Of a stretch of DNA of 39,549 bases, positions 16,701 to 25,021 are shown in pieces. The position numbers and the translations under genes are program-made. The DNA comes from Rickettsiales bacterium (GTDB lineage: Bacteria > Pseudomonadota > Alphaproteobacteria > Rickettsiales > CANDYO01). Positions within the stretch are counted from its first letter, which is position 1. Each line of letters begins with the position of its first letter. The notes under the pieces are model-generated. The model did no database searches and was not told the DNA's origin. It saw only the letters and a program-made list of their open reading frames with translations. The stretch lies in NCBI GenBank assembly GCA_025210695.1, contig JAOARE010000017.1, positions 1 through 39,549 on the forward strand, read 5' to 3'.

Positions 16701-17228
16701 CTAATTCACTTCATAAAAGGAATCTAAGTCTTTCGAGAGATAAACTTTACCAGGATGTGGATCATTAATTTCTTCTTGCAAAACCTTTGCCTGCTTAAAT
16801 ATCTCCATGCATTCTTCTTTTAAAACTCCACCTCTTGCTTGAATGCTATTGATAAGGTGAGACACATCAATATGTTTAAATCCCCAAAGATCACATATAT
16901 CTTTCTGATTTGCACCATATACTAATCGGTCAATATTATAACCAGTGATGATTGCGGAAATAATTGCACCATAACTCAACATCTCACTCTCTGCATTGCT
17001 ATATAGGCTTAAGCTTTTAAAATCTCTATAATCATATTTCAAAGCCAAACGATGTATTGCATGACTTTCAGCATTAAGAGTGGGAGAGATATGTTTAGAA
17101 TCAACAGCCTTAACCAAAATTCTGCCAGTGTCATTATCAACAATTAATGCAGCAAACGGCCAACAGTCATTTCTTTCTTTAGCGAAGTTTATAGCTTCCC
17201 TCATGTAAAATTCATCTGAATTCATCAT
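16701..17228 (-). CDS. Cytidine/guanine deaminase-fold protein lacking zinc ligands
   Basis: The 175-residue product follows the nucleoside deaminase family layout: FYMREAINFAKER, WPFAALIVDNDTGRIL, then ISPTLNAESHAI and LYSNAESEMLSYGAI, then RLVYGA. In active members the second block reads TxHAExxAI and the third CEPCPMCxGAI. Here the zinc ligands are replaced: His by N52, and the two Cys by E82 and S85. The catalytic Glu (E54) and the surrounding fold are kept. It is therefore probably not a zinc deaminase; a non-catalytic or altered role is inferred. It converges on hemA with a 2-base gap. Confidence 0.75.
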   Translation of the reverse strand: MMNSDEFYMREAINFAKERNDCWPFAALIVDNDTGRILVKAVDSKHISPTLNAESHAIHRLALKYDYRDFKSLSLYSNAESEMLSYGAIISAIITGYNIDRLVYGANQKDICDLWGFKHIDVSHLINSIQARGGVLKEECMEIFKQAKVLQEEINDPHPGKVYLSKDLDSFYEVN

Positions 17229-17351
17229 ATGCCCTCCAAAATATTAAGTGAGCTTATTTGTTGAACTTAGATATTATCACCTATAAGAATATTTTCAATG
17301 AAACATTCTTTTCCTCTTTCCTAGCTAATAGCTAATTTATACCTATTTTAT

Positions 17352-17379
17352 TTGACAATTAACTTATGTTATTTTAAAT
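17352..17379 (+). promoter_or_regulatory. Promoter of the disordered candidate effector
   Basis: TTGACA (17352-17357) and TTAAAT (17374-17379) with 16-bp spacing, 35 bases before the start codon. The -35 box is a perfect match; the -10 is weak. Confidence 0.4.
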
Positions 17380-17413
17380 CTTAACAATCAAAAAAACTTA
17401 GGAGATTAAGGTT

Positions 17414-18193
17414 ATGCGAGAAAAAAGACTACGCTCACCAGATGAGAGCTCACAAGGTGATTATAAAAGACATCGTGAAAACAATTATGATGAATATGAT
17501 GAAGAACTTGAAGAAATAGACTCTCAAGCTACCATATCTGGAGAAAATGAAGAGAATACAACTATGATGCTAGCACAAAGCCCCCCGTCCATTGGATCAG
17601 AACCTCCTGGTCGTCAACCAAGCGGTGAAGGTTATTCTTGGTCATTTGGAAGCACTCAATCCAGTCTAGAAATAAGTATACTTTACGATCTTCCAGATCC
17701 TATTCAACCTGCTGGCCCCCCACGTGCTGAAGCCATGATGCAGCAAGATACAGATCCTACCATTCCTCCTGCAAACCCCACTCAACACCCTGAACCTCCT
17801 GAAGAAGCTGCCTATTCTCCTTCAAATGAATATAATGTTAGTTCTCAAATTAGTGAAAGAGATGGAAATAATATGAGTTTCCCATATTTTCCTGAACACC
17901 AACCTAGTGATTATGAATTATATTTGAATTTTACTCACTCCCCTGTTCTCAGAAGAAGCAACACTACTGAAACTGTAGTTCCTCAATACTCATCGCAAGC
18001 TAGAGGATCTGGAAACACCCAAGAAATCTTTTTCTTTAGCATTGAAGATTATAATCTCCCTGAAGATATTTATTATAATAAACCATTTGATAAACTTTCA
18101 AAGAATATGGAAACTAATGTTATTGATTTAGATTTTAGTGATGTTCTCCCTTTTGCAGGGTTATTTTCTATAATTATGTATAGCTATATGTAA
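17414..18193 (+). CDS. Proline/acid-rich disordered protein, candidate secreted effector
   Basis: A 259-residue protein not matching any family I recognise. It starts with a basic cluster (MREKRLRSPDE, then YKRHREN) that could be a nuclear-localisation signal, followed by an acidic stretch (YDEYDEELEEID). About 130 residues rich in Pro, Ser, Gln and Glu follow (PPSIGSEPPGRQPSGEG, TIPPANPTQHPEPPEEA). The C-terminus is more ordered (FFFSIEDYNLPEDIYYNKPFDKL) and ends with a hydrophobic FAGLFSIIMYSYM. There is no signal peptide. AGGAG lies ten bases before the ATG. The composition and the promoter make it a real gene; effector status is an inference from composition. Confidence 0.75.
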   Translation: MREKRLRSPDESSQGDYKRHRENNYDEYDEELEEIDSQATISGENEENTTMMLAQSPPSIGSEPPGRQPSGEGYSWSFGSTQSSLEISILYDLPDPIQPAGPPRAEAMMQQDTDPTIPPANPTQHPEPPEEAAYSPSNEYNVSSQISERDGNNMSFPYFPEHQPSDYELYLNFTHSPVLRRSNTTETVVPQYSSQARGSGNTQEIFFFSIEDYNLPEDIYYNKPFDKLSKNMETNVIDLDFSDVLPFAGLFSIIMYSYM

Positions 18194-18199
18194 ATTAAA

Positions 18200-18236
18200 C
18201 TAGATTCTCATCAAACTTTCGTTTAACAAGAATGAC
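18200..18236 (-). repeat. Palindromic element, copy B
   Basis: On the minus strand it reads GTCATTCTTGTTAAACG then AAAGTTTGATGAGAATC then TAG. The ends match copy A (GTCATTCTT...GAGAATC) while the stem core differs (AAAC/GTTT). A further GCGTGGGATCCAG at about 18280-18293 matches the right end of copy C, so the gap up to 18470 contains remnants of this family. Confidence 0.6.
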
Positions 18237-18470
18237 GCCAACTCTTCATCTAAGAATCATGAGGACTTATCCGAATGAGCGTGGGATCCAGAATTAAAAA
18301 CTATTAGATATAATTCCTTATAGGGTATTAAAGGAGATATCTTTATAGATTCACCTGTGGAACAAGCGACTCAAATTCCTAATTCCCCTAGCGTATCTAA
18401 TGTTTAATTATGGACAATAAAGTAAACTAGCCTTATAGTTATTATAGTTTTCTATATAATTTGGATAATT

Positions 18471-19073
18471 ATGCTAGACCCCTTTGTTAGAAAAATAATT
18501 GACCCAGTTATAAATTCCATTGGCAATAAACTTGTATCCCTAAATATTTCAGCCAATTCTATCACTATTCTAGGGTTTATAATGGGGCTCCTGGCTATGC
18601 TTACAATCAGCATAAATCAATATAATATTGCAATAATTTTTATTGGTCTAAATAGACTTGCTGACGGACTAGATGGAGCAATTGCACGTAATAGCCAGCT
18701 CACTGACTTTGGTGGCTTTTTAGATATTGTTTGTGACTTTATAATCTATTCAGGAATTGTATTTGCCTTTACTATAGCCGATCCAGAAAATACTTTTTAT
18801 GCTGCATTTCTTATTTTCAGCTTTATAGGCCCCATCTCTTCATTTCTTGCATATGCCATTATTGCAGCAAAGAGAAAAATAGATTCTACTCTGCGAGGAG
18901 AAAAATCATTTTATTATTTAGGAGGAGTTTGTGAAGGAACAGAAACCGCAGCAACTCTTCTCTTGCTTTGTATCTTTCCAAATTATTTTAATATAATTTG
19001 CCTTATCTATGGAAGCTTGTGCTGGATCACAACTTTTGGCCGCATCTATAATGCTTGGGTGGATTTTAGATAG
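18471..19073 (+). CDS. CDP-alcohol phosphatidyltransferase family protein
   Basis: A 200-residue integral membrane enzyme that swaps CMP of a CDP-alcohol for another alcohol in phospholipid synthesis. The active-site signature is intact: D65-G-L-D68-G-A-I-A-R73, then G81, D85 and D89 (DGxxAR...GxxxDxxxD). About five or six membrane helices surround it. The N-terminus (MLDPFVRKIIDPVINSIG) resembles an alphaproteobacterial subfamily whose substrate is not known to me; PgsA and PssA are alternatives but the N-terminus does not fit them well. A TATAAT at 18455-18460 lies 10 bases before the ATG, suggesting a very short leader. Confidence 0.85.
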   Translation: MLDPFVRKIIDPVINSIGNKLVSLNISANSITILGFIMGLLAMLTISINQYNIAIIFIGLNRLADGLDGAIARNSQLTDFGGFLDIVCDFIIYSGIVFAFTIADPENTFYAAFLIFSFIGPISSFLAYAIIAAKRKIDSTLRGEKSFYYLGGVCEGTETAATLLLLCIFPNYFNIICLIYGSLCWITTFGRIYNAWVDFR

Positions 19074-19096
19074 ACACCTTTAAATATTGATAAAAC

Positions 19097-19792
19097 TCAA
19101 GCCTTCTTCTTAAACTTCTTATATAAAACTGGAAGCAAGGCTAAAATTCCTAATCCCCCTAAAGCAATTAATATTTTAGGGTTTAAAATTAATCCGCTTG
19201 AAAAATCTGGCTGGGAAATAACTTCTCTTAAAGCAACTCCCATTGAGGTATAAACAAAAGAACCAGGAATTATTCCTATTAATGTAGATAAGAAAAATAT
19301 CCTTAAAGAAATTTGAAAGACCGCCGCTGCCAAGTTAATCACCGCAAATGGAAAAATGGGAATAAGTCTAAGAGTTAAAAGATATGTAAATGCATTTTCT
19401 TTAAAACCATTTTTCATCTTACTCACCCATGAACCAGATTTTTGCTTAAGAAAATCTGATGATGCCATTCTAGCACTTAAAAATAAAATACTAGCTCCTA
19501 TGGTTGCTGCAATCACTGTGGAAAATGTGCCAAGCCACTGCCCGAATAGAAGACCACCTGTAATTGTCATAAAACTAGCTCCTGGTATTGAAGTGCTAAC
19601 AATCAAGATATACATCCCGCAATAGATAAGAATTGATAAGAATTTTTTCTGCTCAATAAATAATTCTAATGATTGTTGATGTTCTTTGAAAACCTCAAAA
19701 CTGAAATATTTATACACTTCAAAATACCAAGCTATGGCCGATATTAGCAAAATCAATAAAATAGGGAAATATTTCTTTATCTTGTCAGCCAC
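19097..19792 (-). CDS. TVP38/TMEM64 family (VTT domain) membrane protein
   Basis: A 231-residue membrane protein with about six hydrophobic segments. The VTT core is recognisable: STSIPGASFMTITGGLLFGQWLGT, ATIGASILFLSARM and the LRLIPIFPFAVINLAAA motif followed by GIIPGSFVYTSMG. DedA/VTT proteins are linked to lipid scrambling and membrane homeostasis. The start overlaps the 3' end of the flavin reductase gene by 16 bases, so they form a coupled pair. That pairing is seen repeatedly in bacteria, though the joint function is not defined. Confidence 0.88.
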   Translation of the reverse strand: MADKIKKYFPILLILLISAIAWYFEVYKYFSFEVFKEHQQSLELFIEQKKFLSILIYCGMYILIVSTSIPGASFMTITGGLLFGQWLGTFSTVIAATIGASILFLSARMASSDFLKQKSGSWVSKMKNGFKENAFTYLLTLRLIPIFPFAVINLAAAVFQISLRIFFLSTLIGIIPGSFVYTSMGVALREVISQPDFSSGLILNPKILIALGGLGILALLPVLYKKFKKKA

Positions 19793-21237
19793 ATCAAACC
19801 TTTAACTATTTTTTTCATGAATGGACTGAAAATTTTATCAATATAATAGCTTCCAGCGACTCTCTTATTAATATCACTAAGAGTGGGATATGGAGCAATG
19901 GAATTGGCAACAGCAGATATATTTAAATTATTCTGAATTGCCATTACCCAAGGATAAATTAATTCTCCAGCCCCTATTCCTAATATAGTGGCACCAAAAA
20001 TTTTGCCCCTAGGTGATACTAAAATTTTAATACTGCCTTCCGTTTCTCTTTCTGCCTGTGCTCTATCATTCTCATTAAAACCCATATGCAATACTTTATA
20101 GTCTATGTTTTGCTCTTTTAATTGAGACTCTAGAAAACCAACATGGGCAAGTTCAGGATCAGTATAAGTAACCCATGGAATGGCCTGGGTATAAACCTTA
20201 GATCTCAATCTAAAAATACTATTCTTAATAGCAAGAGACGCATGATATCCTGCCACGTGAGTGAATTGATATCCTCCACTACAGTCTCCAATAGCGTAAA
20301 CCTTAGAGTTAGACGTTTGTAAATGCTCGTTGACGATGATTCCTCTTAGAGAACTATTTATCTTTGCCTTTTCTAAATCTAAAGATTTAATATTTGGTCT
20401 ACGCCCAGTGGCAACCAATACATGAGAGGCAATAATTTGCTCTTCTTTACCTTCTTCAACTTTATACGTAATATGAATATCATTTTTTGACTTCTCGATC
20501 TCTAAAATTTGAACATGTTCATAAATTTCAACTCCATCTTTATTCAAAATATTCTTTAATTTTGAAGTTATCTCTGGATCATCTTTTGGCAAAGCAGTAA
20601 AAGCCTCAAGAACAGTTACTTTGCTTCCTAAACGGCTAAAGCTCTGAGCCATTTCAATGCCAATAGGTCCACCACCTATCACAACCAAATGCTCTGGCAA
20701 CTCTTGTAAGTCAAAAATGGTTTCATTGGTGTGATATGGAACTGATGGAAGTCCTTTAATGGAAGGAATAAAGGGAGAAGTTCCCGTGGCAATAATAAAG
20801 CGTTTTGCTTTAATAAGCTGATTATCTAATTCAATGGTTTCTTCATCAATAAATTTGCCTTCCTTTAAAATAACATGAGCCCCAAGCTTCTCAAAACGAT
20901 CTACTGAATCATTAGGGGCAATAGCATCTATAACAGAGCGCACATGATCATGAACTTTTTTAAAATTCACTTTTGCTTTATCAATAGACCAGCCAAATTC
21001 TTCAGCTAATTTTATTTTATGAGCAATTTTAGCTGCAGAAATGAGTGCCTTAGAAGGAACACAGCCATAATTTAAACAGTCCCCTCCCATTTTATTGCGC
21101 TCTAGCAAAACAACAGAGGCACCCATTTGCACAGCTCCAGCTGCGAAAGACAAGCCTCCAGATCCAGCACCAATAATACAAAAATCTGGTTTTAATATTG
21201 CTTTTTGCTTGTCTTCCACAAACCACTCCCCTACCAT
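19777..21237 (-). CDS. FAD-dependent pyridine nucleotide-disulfide oxidoreductase (mercuric reductase/Lpd-like)
   Basis: A 486-residue flavoprotein. It shows the FAD dinucleotide fold FCIIGAGSGGLS (about 19-30), the redox-active disulfide GGDCLNYGCVPSKAL (C54/C59), the NAD(P) fold VVIGGGPIGIEMA, the second FAD motif VYAIGDCSGG and a dimerisation domain. The C-terminal HAHPT-type motif of lipoamide dehydrogenases is replaced by APYPTLSD, as in membrane-paired mercuric reductase-like proteins. No mer genes or metal-binding N-terminal domain are present, so mercury reduction is not supported. The frame opens at a TTG (21282), but the ATG at 21237 is preferred. Confidence 0.9.
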   Translation of the reverse strand: MVGEWFVEDKQKAILKPDFCIIGAGSGGLSFAAGAVQMGASVVLLERNKMGGDCLNYGCVPSKALISAAKIAHKIKLAEEFGWSIDKAKVNFKKVHDHVRSVIDAIAPNDSVDRFEKLGAHVILKEGKFIDEETIELDNQLIKAKRFIIATGTSPFIPSIKGLPSVPYHTNETIFDLQELPEHLVVIGGGPIGIEMAQSFSRLGSKVTVLEAFTALPKDDPEITSKLKNILNKDGVEIYEHVQILEIEKSKNDIHITYKVEEGKEEQIIASHVLVATGRRPNIKSLDLEKAKINSSLRGIIVNEHLQTSNSKVYAIGDCSGGYQFTHVAGYHASLAIKNSIFRLRSKVYTQAIPWVTYTDPELAHVGFLESQLKEQNIDYKVLHMGFNENDRAQAERETEGSIKILVSPRGKIFGATILGIGAGELIYPWVMAIQNNLNISAVANSIAPYPTLSDINKRVAGSYYIDKIFSPFMKKIVKGLMWLTR

Positions 21238-21323
21238 TATCTTTATAAATAATAGGATACTCTTGTTAGAAGCGCTTTTCAATTAATAATTGAAGAGGGG
21301 GAAGTAAAGACCTTCTCCCCGCC

Positions 21324-21367
21324 GTCATCCAGAGCAATTGTCTCTTAGGCAATTGCGTGGGATCCAG
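21324..21367. repeat. Palindromic element, copy C
   Basis: GTCATCC...GCAATTG (21334-21340), loop, CAATTGC (21350-21356)...GGGATCCAG. The ends match the other copies and the stem core is different. It lies between the cyclotransferase-like gene and the flavin reductase gene. Confidence 0.65.
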
Positions 21368-21388
21368 GAATATTGAAATAATGATTAG

Positions 21389-22114
21389 TTAATCAATGGG
21401 GTGTTGATAATAATCCTTAAAGTCTTTAGATAGAATTTTATCAATATTGAAAGCATTGGATATTCCAAATGGTCTCCTTGGATGTTGTCTGTCATTAACC
21501 CAAGTTCCAGGCTTTGTAGGCCAACCATGAGTTTTTGAAATACATTCTTCTAGGAATTGAGGTATATTATAGGTGTCACCCACTTGAATACAGCCATCTA
21601 AAAAGATATCAACATATGATTGAACTATTGGATATTCTTTACTTGGTGATTGTATATTATTATCCTTTTGTGCATATACCCAATATTTACCATCCGGTAT
21701 ATCTTTTAATCCTAAGGCTTGAATATCAGTTTTGGGCACTAAAATCCTACAATATCCCATTTCTCTTTCGTCCGTTTCTAAGATACCATAGTCAGCAACA
21801 GAATAATAAACTGCATTAAGAGATGAATTTTCATCTTTCAATAAAGTTAAGAATGTTGTTTTATAATTTCCACCTTGAATTCCCCATACTCGTTTAAAAC
21901 CTTTAACTTCAATAGGATATACATATTTAGCATTTGGATTGGTTTTCTGTCTAGACTCTTTCTGAATTAAACTCCCATAACCAATTATATAGTTATTCTC
22001 TTTTTGAGACACTGCTGGATGGCATGAATCTGGATGATATGCATCTGACGCATAAGCATAGCCTGAATATAATCCTAATATTACAACCACCTTAATTAAT
22101 AATTTACACACCAC
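21389..22114 (-). CDS. Exported gamma-glutamylcyclotransferase-like protein
   Basis: The 241-residue product begins with a clear signal peptide (MVCKLLIKVVVILGLYSGYAYA, cut likely after A22). The mature part carries the GGCT/ChaC fold signature YIIGYGSLI (Y46-G-S-L49), FKRVWG, and the acidic catalytic context ETDEREMGYCR, with E118 as the likely general acid/base. Family members cleave gamma-glutamyl peptides such as glutathione to 5-oxoproline. They are normally cytoplasmic, so an exported form is unusual and would act in the periplasm or host cell. Three extra cysteines in the mature chain (31, 174 region, 187 region) would fit an oxidising location. Substrate identity is inferred. Confidence 0.75.
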   Translation of the reverse strand: MVCKLLIKVVVILGLYSGYAYASDAYHPDSCHPAVSQKENNYIIGYGSLIQKESRQKTNPNAKYVYPIEVKGFKRVWGIQGGNYKTTFLTLLKDENSSLNAVYYSVADYGILETDEREMGYCRILVPKTDIQALGLKDIPDGKYWVYAQKDNNIQSPSKEYPIVQSYVDIFLDGCIQVGDTYNIPQFLEECISKTHGWPTKPGTWVNDRQHPRRPFGISNAFNIDKILSKDFKDYYQHPID

Positions 22115-22280
22115 AACCCTTTTTCAACTTATACATGACTCATTAGTATATAATACAACTAAAAAACATATGATTAAAGTAATGAATAGCCTATTTTTAT
22201 AAAAATTGTTTCTTGATTTGTGCCCACATCCAGTTTATCTTTAACAATAGAAAAATTATATTTATAAGGCATAAACTCTA

Positions 22281-22994
22281 GTGACCAAGAAAAAATTTAA
22301 ACGAGTTCTCCTCAAAATATCCGGAGAAGCATTAATGGGAGATACAGCTTTTGGTATTGATTTACCCACTGTGCAAAACATCTGCAAAAACATTAAAAAA
22401 GTTTATGAACAAGGCCATGAAATTTGTTTAGTTACCGGCGGAGGAAACATCTTCCGTGGAGTGTCAGTTGCCGCAGAAGGCATGGAGCGTGCAAGCGCAG
22501 ATTATATGGGAATGCTTGCTACGGTTATAAATGCTCTATCGATCCAAAATTGCTTAGAATCCATGGGGATCCCAACCAGAGTTCAATCAGCTATTCCAAT
22601 GACTACCGTTTGCGAACCATATGCTAGACGCAGAGCTATGCGTCATATGGAAAAGAAAAGAATTGTTATCTTTGCTGGCGGAACTGGAAGTCCTTTTTTC
22701 ACAACTGACACAACGGCCACTCTAAGAGCAATTGAAATGAATTGTGATGCTGTTTTAAAAGGATCTCAAGTTGATGGAGTATATTCATCTGACCCTAAAA
22801 CAAATGAGAATGCAAGTCGCTTCAATACACTAACATATAAAGATGTTCTAACAAAAGATCTTAAAGTTATGGATTCTTCTGCCATTGCAATGGCAAGAGA
22901 TAATCACTTACCAATTATTGTATTTTCTATTCAAGAGCCTGAAGCTTTAGCTGAAGTTGTTGATGGAAAAGGTAAATTTACTATTATAAGCTAG
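22281..22994 (+). CDS. pyrH: Uridylate kinase
   Basis: Phosphorylates UMP to UDP as a hexamer of the amino-acid kinase fold. The 237-residue product has [59 protein letters not shown] and [14 protein letters not shown]. It opens with a GTG (22281) that gives the correct family N-terminus. It is followed 14 bases later by frr, the standard pyrH-frr arrangement. Confidence 0.97.
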   Translation: MTKKKFKRVLLKISGEALMGDTAFGIDLPTVQNICKNIKKVYEQGHEICLVTGGGNIFRGVSVAAEGMERASADYMGMLATVINALSIQNCLESMGIPTRVQSAIPMTTVCEPYARRRAMRHMEKKRIVIFAGGTGSPFFTTDTTATLRAIEMNCDAVLKGSQVDGVYSSDPKTNENASRFNTLTYKDVLTKDLKVMDSSAIAMARDNHLPIIVFSIQEPEALAEVVDGKGKFTIIS

Positions 22995-23008
22995 GAGAAA
23001 TTTTAAAA

Positions 23009-23569
23009 ATGTCTATAGAAGAAGCGATTAATAATCTTGAAGTAAAAATGAAAAAAACTATTGCAAGTTTGGAGCATGAATTGGTGGGCATTAGAACTGG
23101 AAGAGCCTCCCCCAATTTAATTGAACCAATCTTAGCTGATGTTTATGGTAGCAAAATGCCAATTAGCCAAACAGCAACCGTTAGCTCTATGGATGCTAGA
23201 ACTTTGTCCGTTCAAGTATGGGACGCTGCAAATGTTAAAGCGGTTGAAAAAGCTATAGCTAATGCCAATTTAGGGGTGAACCCTATTGCTGAAGGACAAA
23301 ATATACGAGTATCTCTACCAAGTTTAACAGAAGAGAGAAGAGTTGAATTTGCTAAACTTGCTTCTAAATATGGAGAAACTTCAAAAGTTTCTATCCGCAA
23401 TGCACGTCGCGATGTTATGGAATCAATAAAGAAGGCAGAGAAAGAGAAAGAAATATCAGAAGATGAACAAAAAAAGCTTAATGATAAAGTTCAAAAAACT
23501 ACTGATAGCTATATAAAACAAATAGACGAGAAAGTAGCTGCAAAAGAAAAAGAAATTAAGCAGGTATAA
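23009..23569 (+). CDS. frr: Ribosome recycling factor
   Basis: Splits post-termination ribosomes together with EF-G. The 186-residue product is the expected length with EHELVGIRTGRASPNLIEPI, DARTLSVQVWD, NVKAVEKAIANANLGVNP, RVSLPSLTEERR and the long charged C-terminal helix bundle (RNARRDVMESIKKAEKEKEISEDE). GGAG lies 11 bases before the ATG. It is the second gene of the pyrH operon. Confidence 0.97.
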   Translation: MSIEEAINNLEVKMKKTIASLEHELVGIRTGRASPNLIEPILADVYGSKMPISQTATVSSMDARTLSVQVWDAANVKAVEKAIANANLGVNPIAEGQNIRVSLPSLTEERRVEFAKLASKYGETSKVSIRNARRDVMESIKKAEKEKEISEDEQKKLNDKVQKTTDSYIKQIDEKVAAKEKEIKQV

Positions 23570-23596
23570 GATAACATTATAAAATAGGTTATTATC

Positions 23597-24136
23597 ATGA
23601 GAAAATTGTTTTTTAAAATAACTAGTATTATTACCTTATTATCTGTTCTTACAGGATGCGGCAGAGATCTATCTAGCAATATGTATACCAGTGACTCAAC
23701 CCTCAGCTTTACAATGGAAGGGGTTATTGTTGCAACTCGCCCAATTATAATAAAAGATGCCGACAATATGTCTGATAATACCGGAGGAATGTTAGCAGGT
23801 GGAGCAATGGGTGCGGCATTAGGATCTGGAGCAGGAAGTGGATCTGGAACTACAATGACCATTGTAGGAGGAGCGATCGTTGGTGGGCTTGCTGGAGCAG
23901 TTCTTCAAGGAAAACTCAGCGAAGGTAAGGGCTATGAATATATTGTTAAAGTTGATACTTCAAGCTTAAAAGATGGATATTTTGACGGCAATAAAGCAAT
24001 TAGAAATGTGATATCTACAGCTAAAACCACTGGGTTGATTACCATTGTGCAAGGAGCTGACGTTGTTTTAAAAGAAAAACAAAAAGTATATATAATATAC
24101 TCTGATAATCGTACTAGAGTTATAGCAGCTTCTTAA
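23597..24136 (+). CDS. Glycine-zipper outer-membrane lipoprotein (17-kDa antigen/SlyB-like)
   Basis: A 179-residue protein with a lipoprotein signal (lipobox L18-T-G-C21). The centre is a glycine zipper (GGMLAGGAMGAALGSGAGSG, then VGGAIVGGLAGAVLQG) that can insert in membranes, as in SlyB, PcpL and the rickettsial 17-kDa antigen. The C-terminal ~60 residues (YEYIVKVDTSS... VVLKEKQKVYIIYSD) look like a compact beta domain. It lies 27 bases after frr and 21 before another lipoprotein gene, so all four genes from pyrH may be co-transcribed. SlyB-like proteins stabilise the envelope; the exact role is inferred. Confidence 0.8.
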   Translation: MRKLFFKITSIITLLSVLTGCGRDLSSNMYTSDSTLSFTMEGVIVATRPIIIKDADNMSDNTGGMLAGGAMGAALGSGAGSGSGTTMTIVGGAIVGGLAGAVLQGKLSEGKGYEYIVKVDTSSLKDGYFDGNKAIRNVISTAKTTGLITIVQGADVVLKEKQKVYIIYSDNRTRVIAAS

Positions 24137-24157
24137 AAATTCTAAAGAGATGTTTTT

Positions 24158-24886
24158 ATGCGTATATTACGTGCTATTTTATTAATTGTATTAGCATTAA
24201 ACTTCTGTGCTTGCGTTAATTACACTTCTGTTCGCTATACTCCAGAATATAAATCTGTGATAAATCAGAATCCTGAAATATTAATTCTGCCTCCAGAAGC
24301 TGAAGTTGTGACCGTTGAAGCATCTGGAAAAAGCCAAAAAATGTATGATTATGAATATAATATAGAATTTATCATAGCTAACCAATTAATCTCTGAATTA
24401 GCAAAAAAAGGATTCAAATCAAAGCTGCTGGATAGAAAAACTATTTATGATTATAAATTGAATGAAGCAATTGCACAACTAGATCAAATTTACGAAAAAA
24501 ATCGTAATGAACTTTACACCCCCACTTTATGGGCAGAAGAAAAAGCATTTTCAATAAGTAACAATATTGGTCCAAGCGCTATAAATATTGGCTCTAAGAC
24601 TAATAGCAAAATATTATTGGTTACTAATTATGCAAGAGCTATTAAAACCAGTGGATCTAGAACAAAAGATGTTATGATGGATCTCTTTTTAGGAACTAGA
24701 CATTCAGATAATGCCGATAATGCTATTATCGTTATTGGGATTATAGAAATAAAAACCGGCAGAATATTATGGACTAATAGACTAACAGCTATGCGTGGTG
24801 TATTCTCCTCATCCTCAAATAAAGAGGAAGAAGAGAAACAAATGGAAGCTATTATTAAAAATATATTAGCGCCTTTAAACAAATAA
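24158..24886 (+). CDS. Putative lipoprotein
   Basis: A 242-residue protein with a hydrophobic leader ending in NFCAC19, an imperfect lipobox (Phe at -3), so lipidation at C19 is probable but not certain. The mature part begins with polar residues and contains EILILPPEAEVV, then an alpha/beta domain (ISELAKKGFKSKLLDRKTI, SKILLVTNYARAIKTS, AIIVIGIIEIKTGRILWTNRLTA). The layout resembles periplasmic lipoproteins of the GNA1162/DUF799 or CsgG-like type, but I cannot assign the family firmly. It follows the glycine-zipper lipoprotein by 21 bases. Confidence 0.7.
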   Translation: MRILRAILLIVLALNFCACVNYTSVRYTPEYKSVINQNPEILILPPEAEVVTVEASGKSQKMYDYEYNIEFIIANQLISELAKKGFKSKLLDRKTIYDYKLNEAIAQLDQIYEKNRNELYTPTLWAEEKAFSISNNIGPSAINIGSKTNSKILLVTNYARAIKTSGSRTKDVMMDLFLGTRHSDNADNAIIVIGIIEIKTGRILWTNRLTAMRGVFSSSSNKEEEEKQMEAIIKNILAPLNK

Positions 24887-25021
24887 GACCTAACAATTTA
24901 TAACACCTAACTGTACTGAAATTGCCCCCTTTTTGCATCATAAAAATATTTATTAAACTAAATATATAATAGAATAAAGTCTTTAATTAGAGAATTAGTT
25001 AGTTTTGCTGTCAAATTATTA

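Noticed and set aside
18324..18407. A 27-codon coding-like remnant ending DSPVEQATQIPNSPSVSNV
   Set aside because: It has no start codon or upstream coding sequence. It may be a fragment of a lost Pro/Ser-rich gene but is too short to support.
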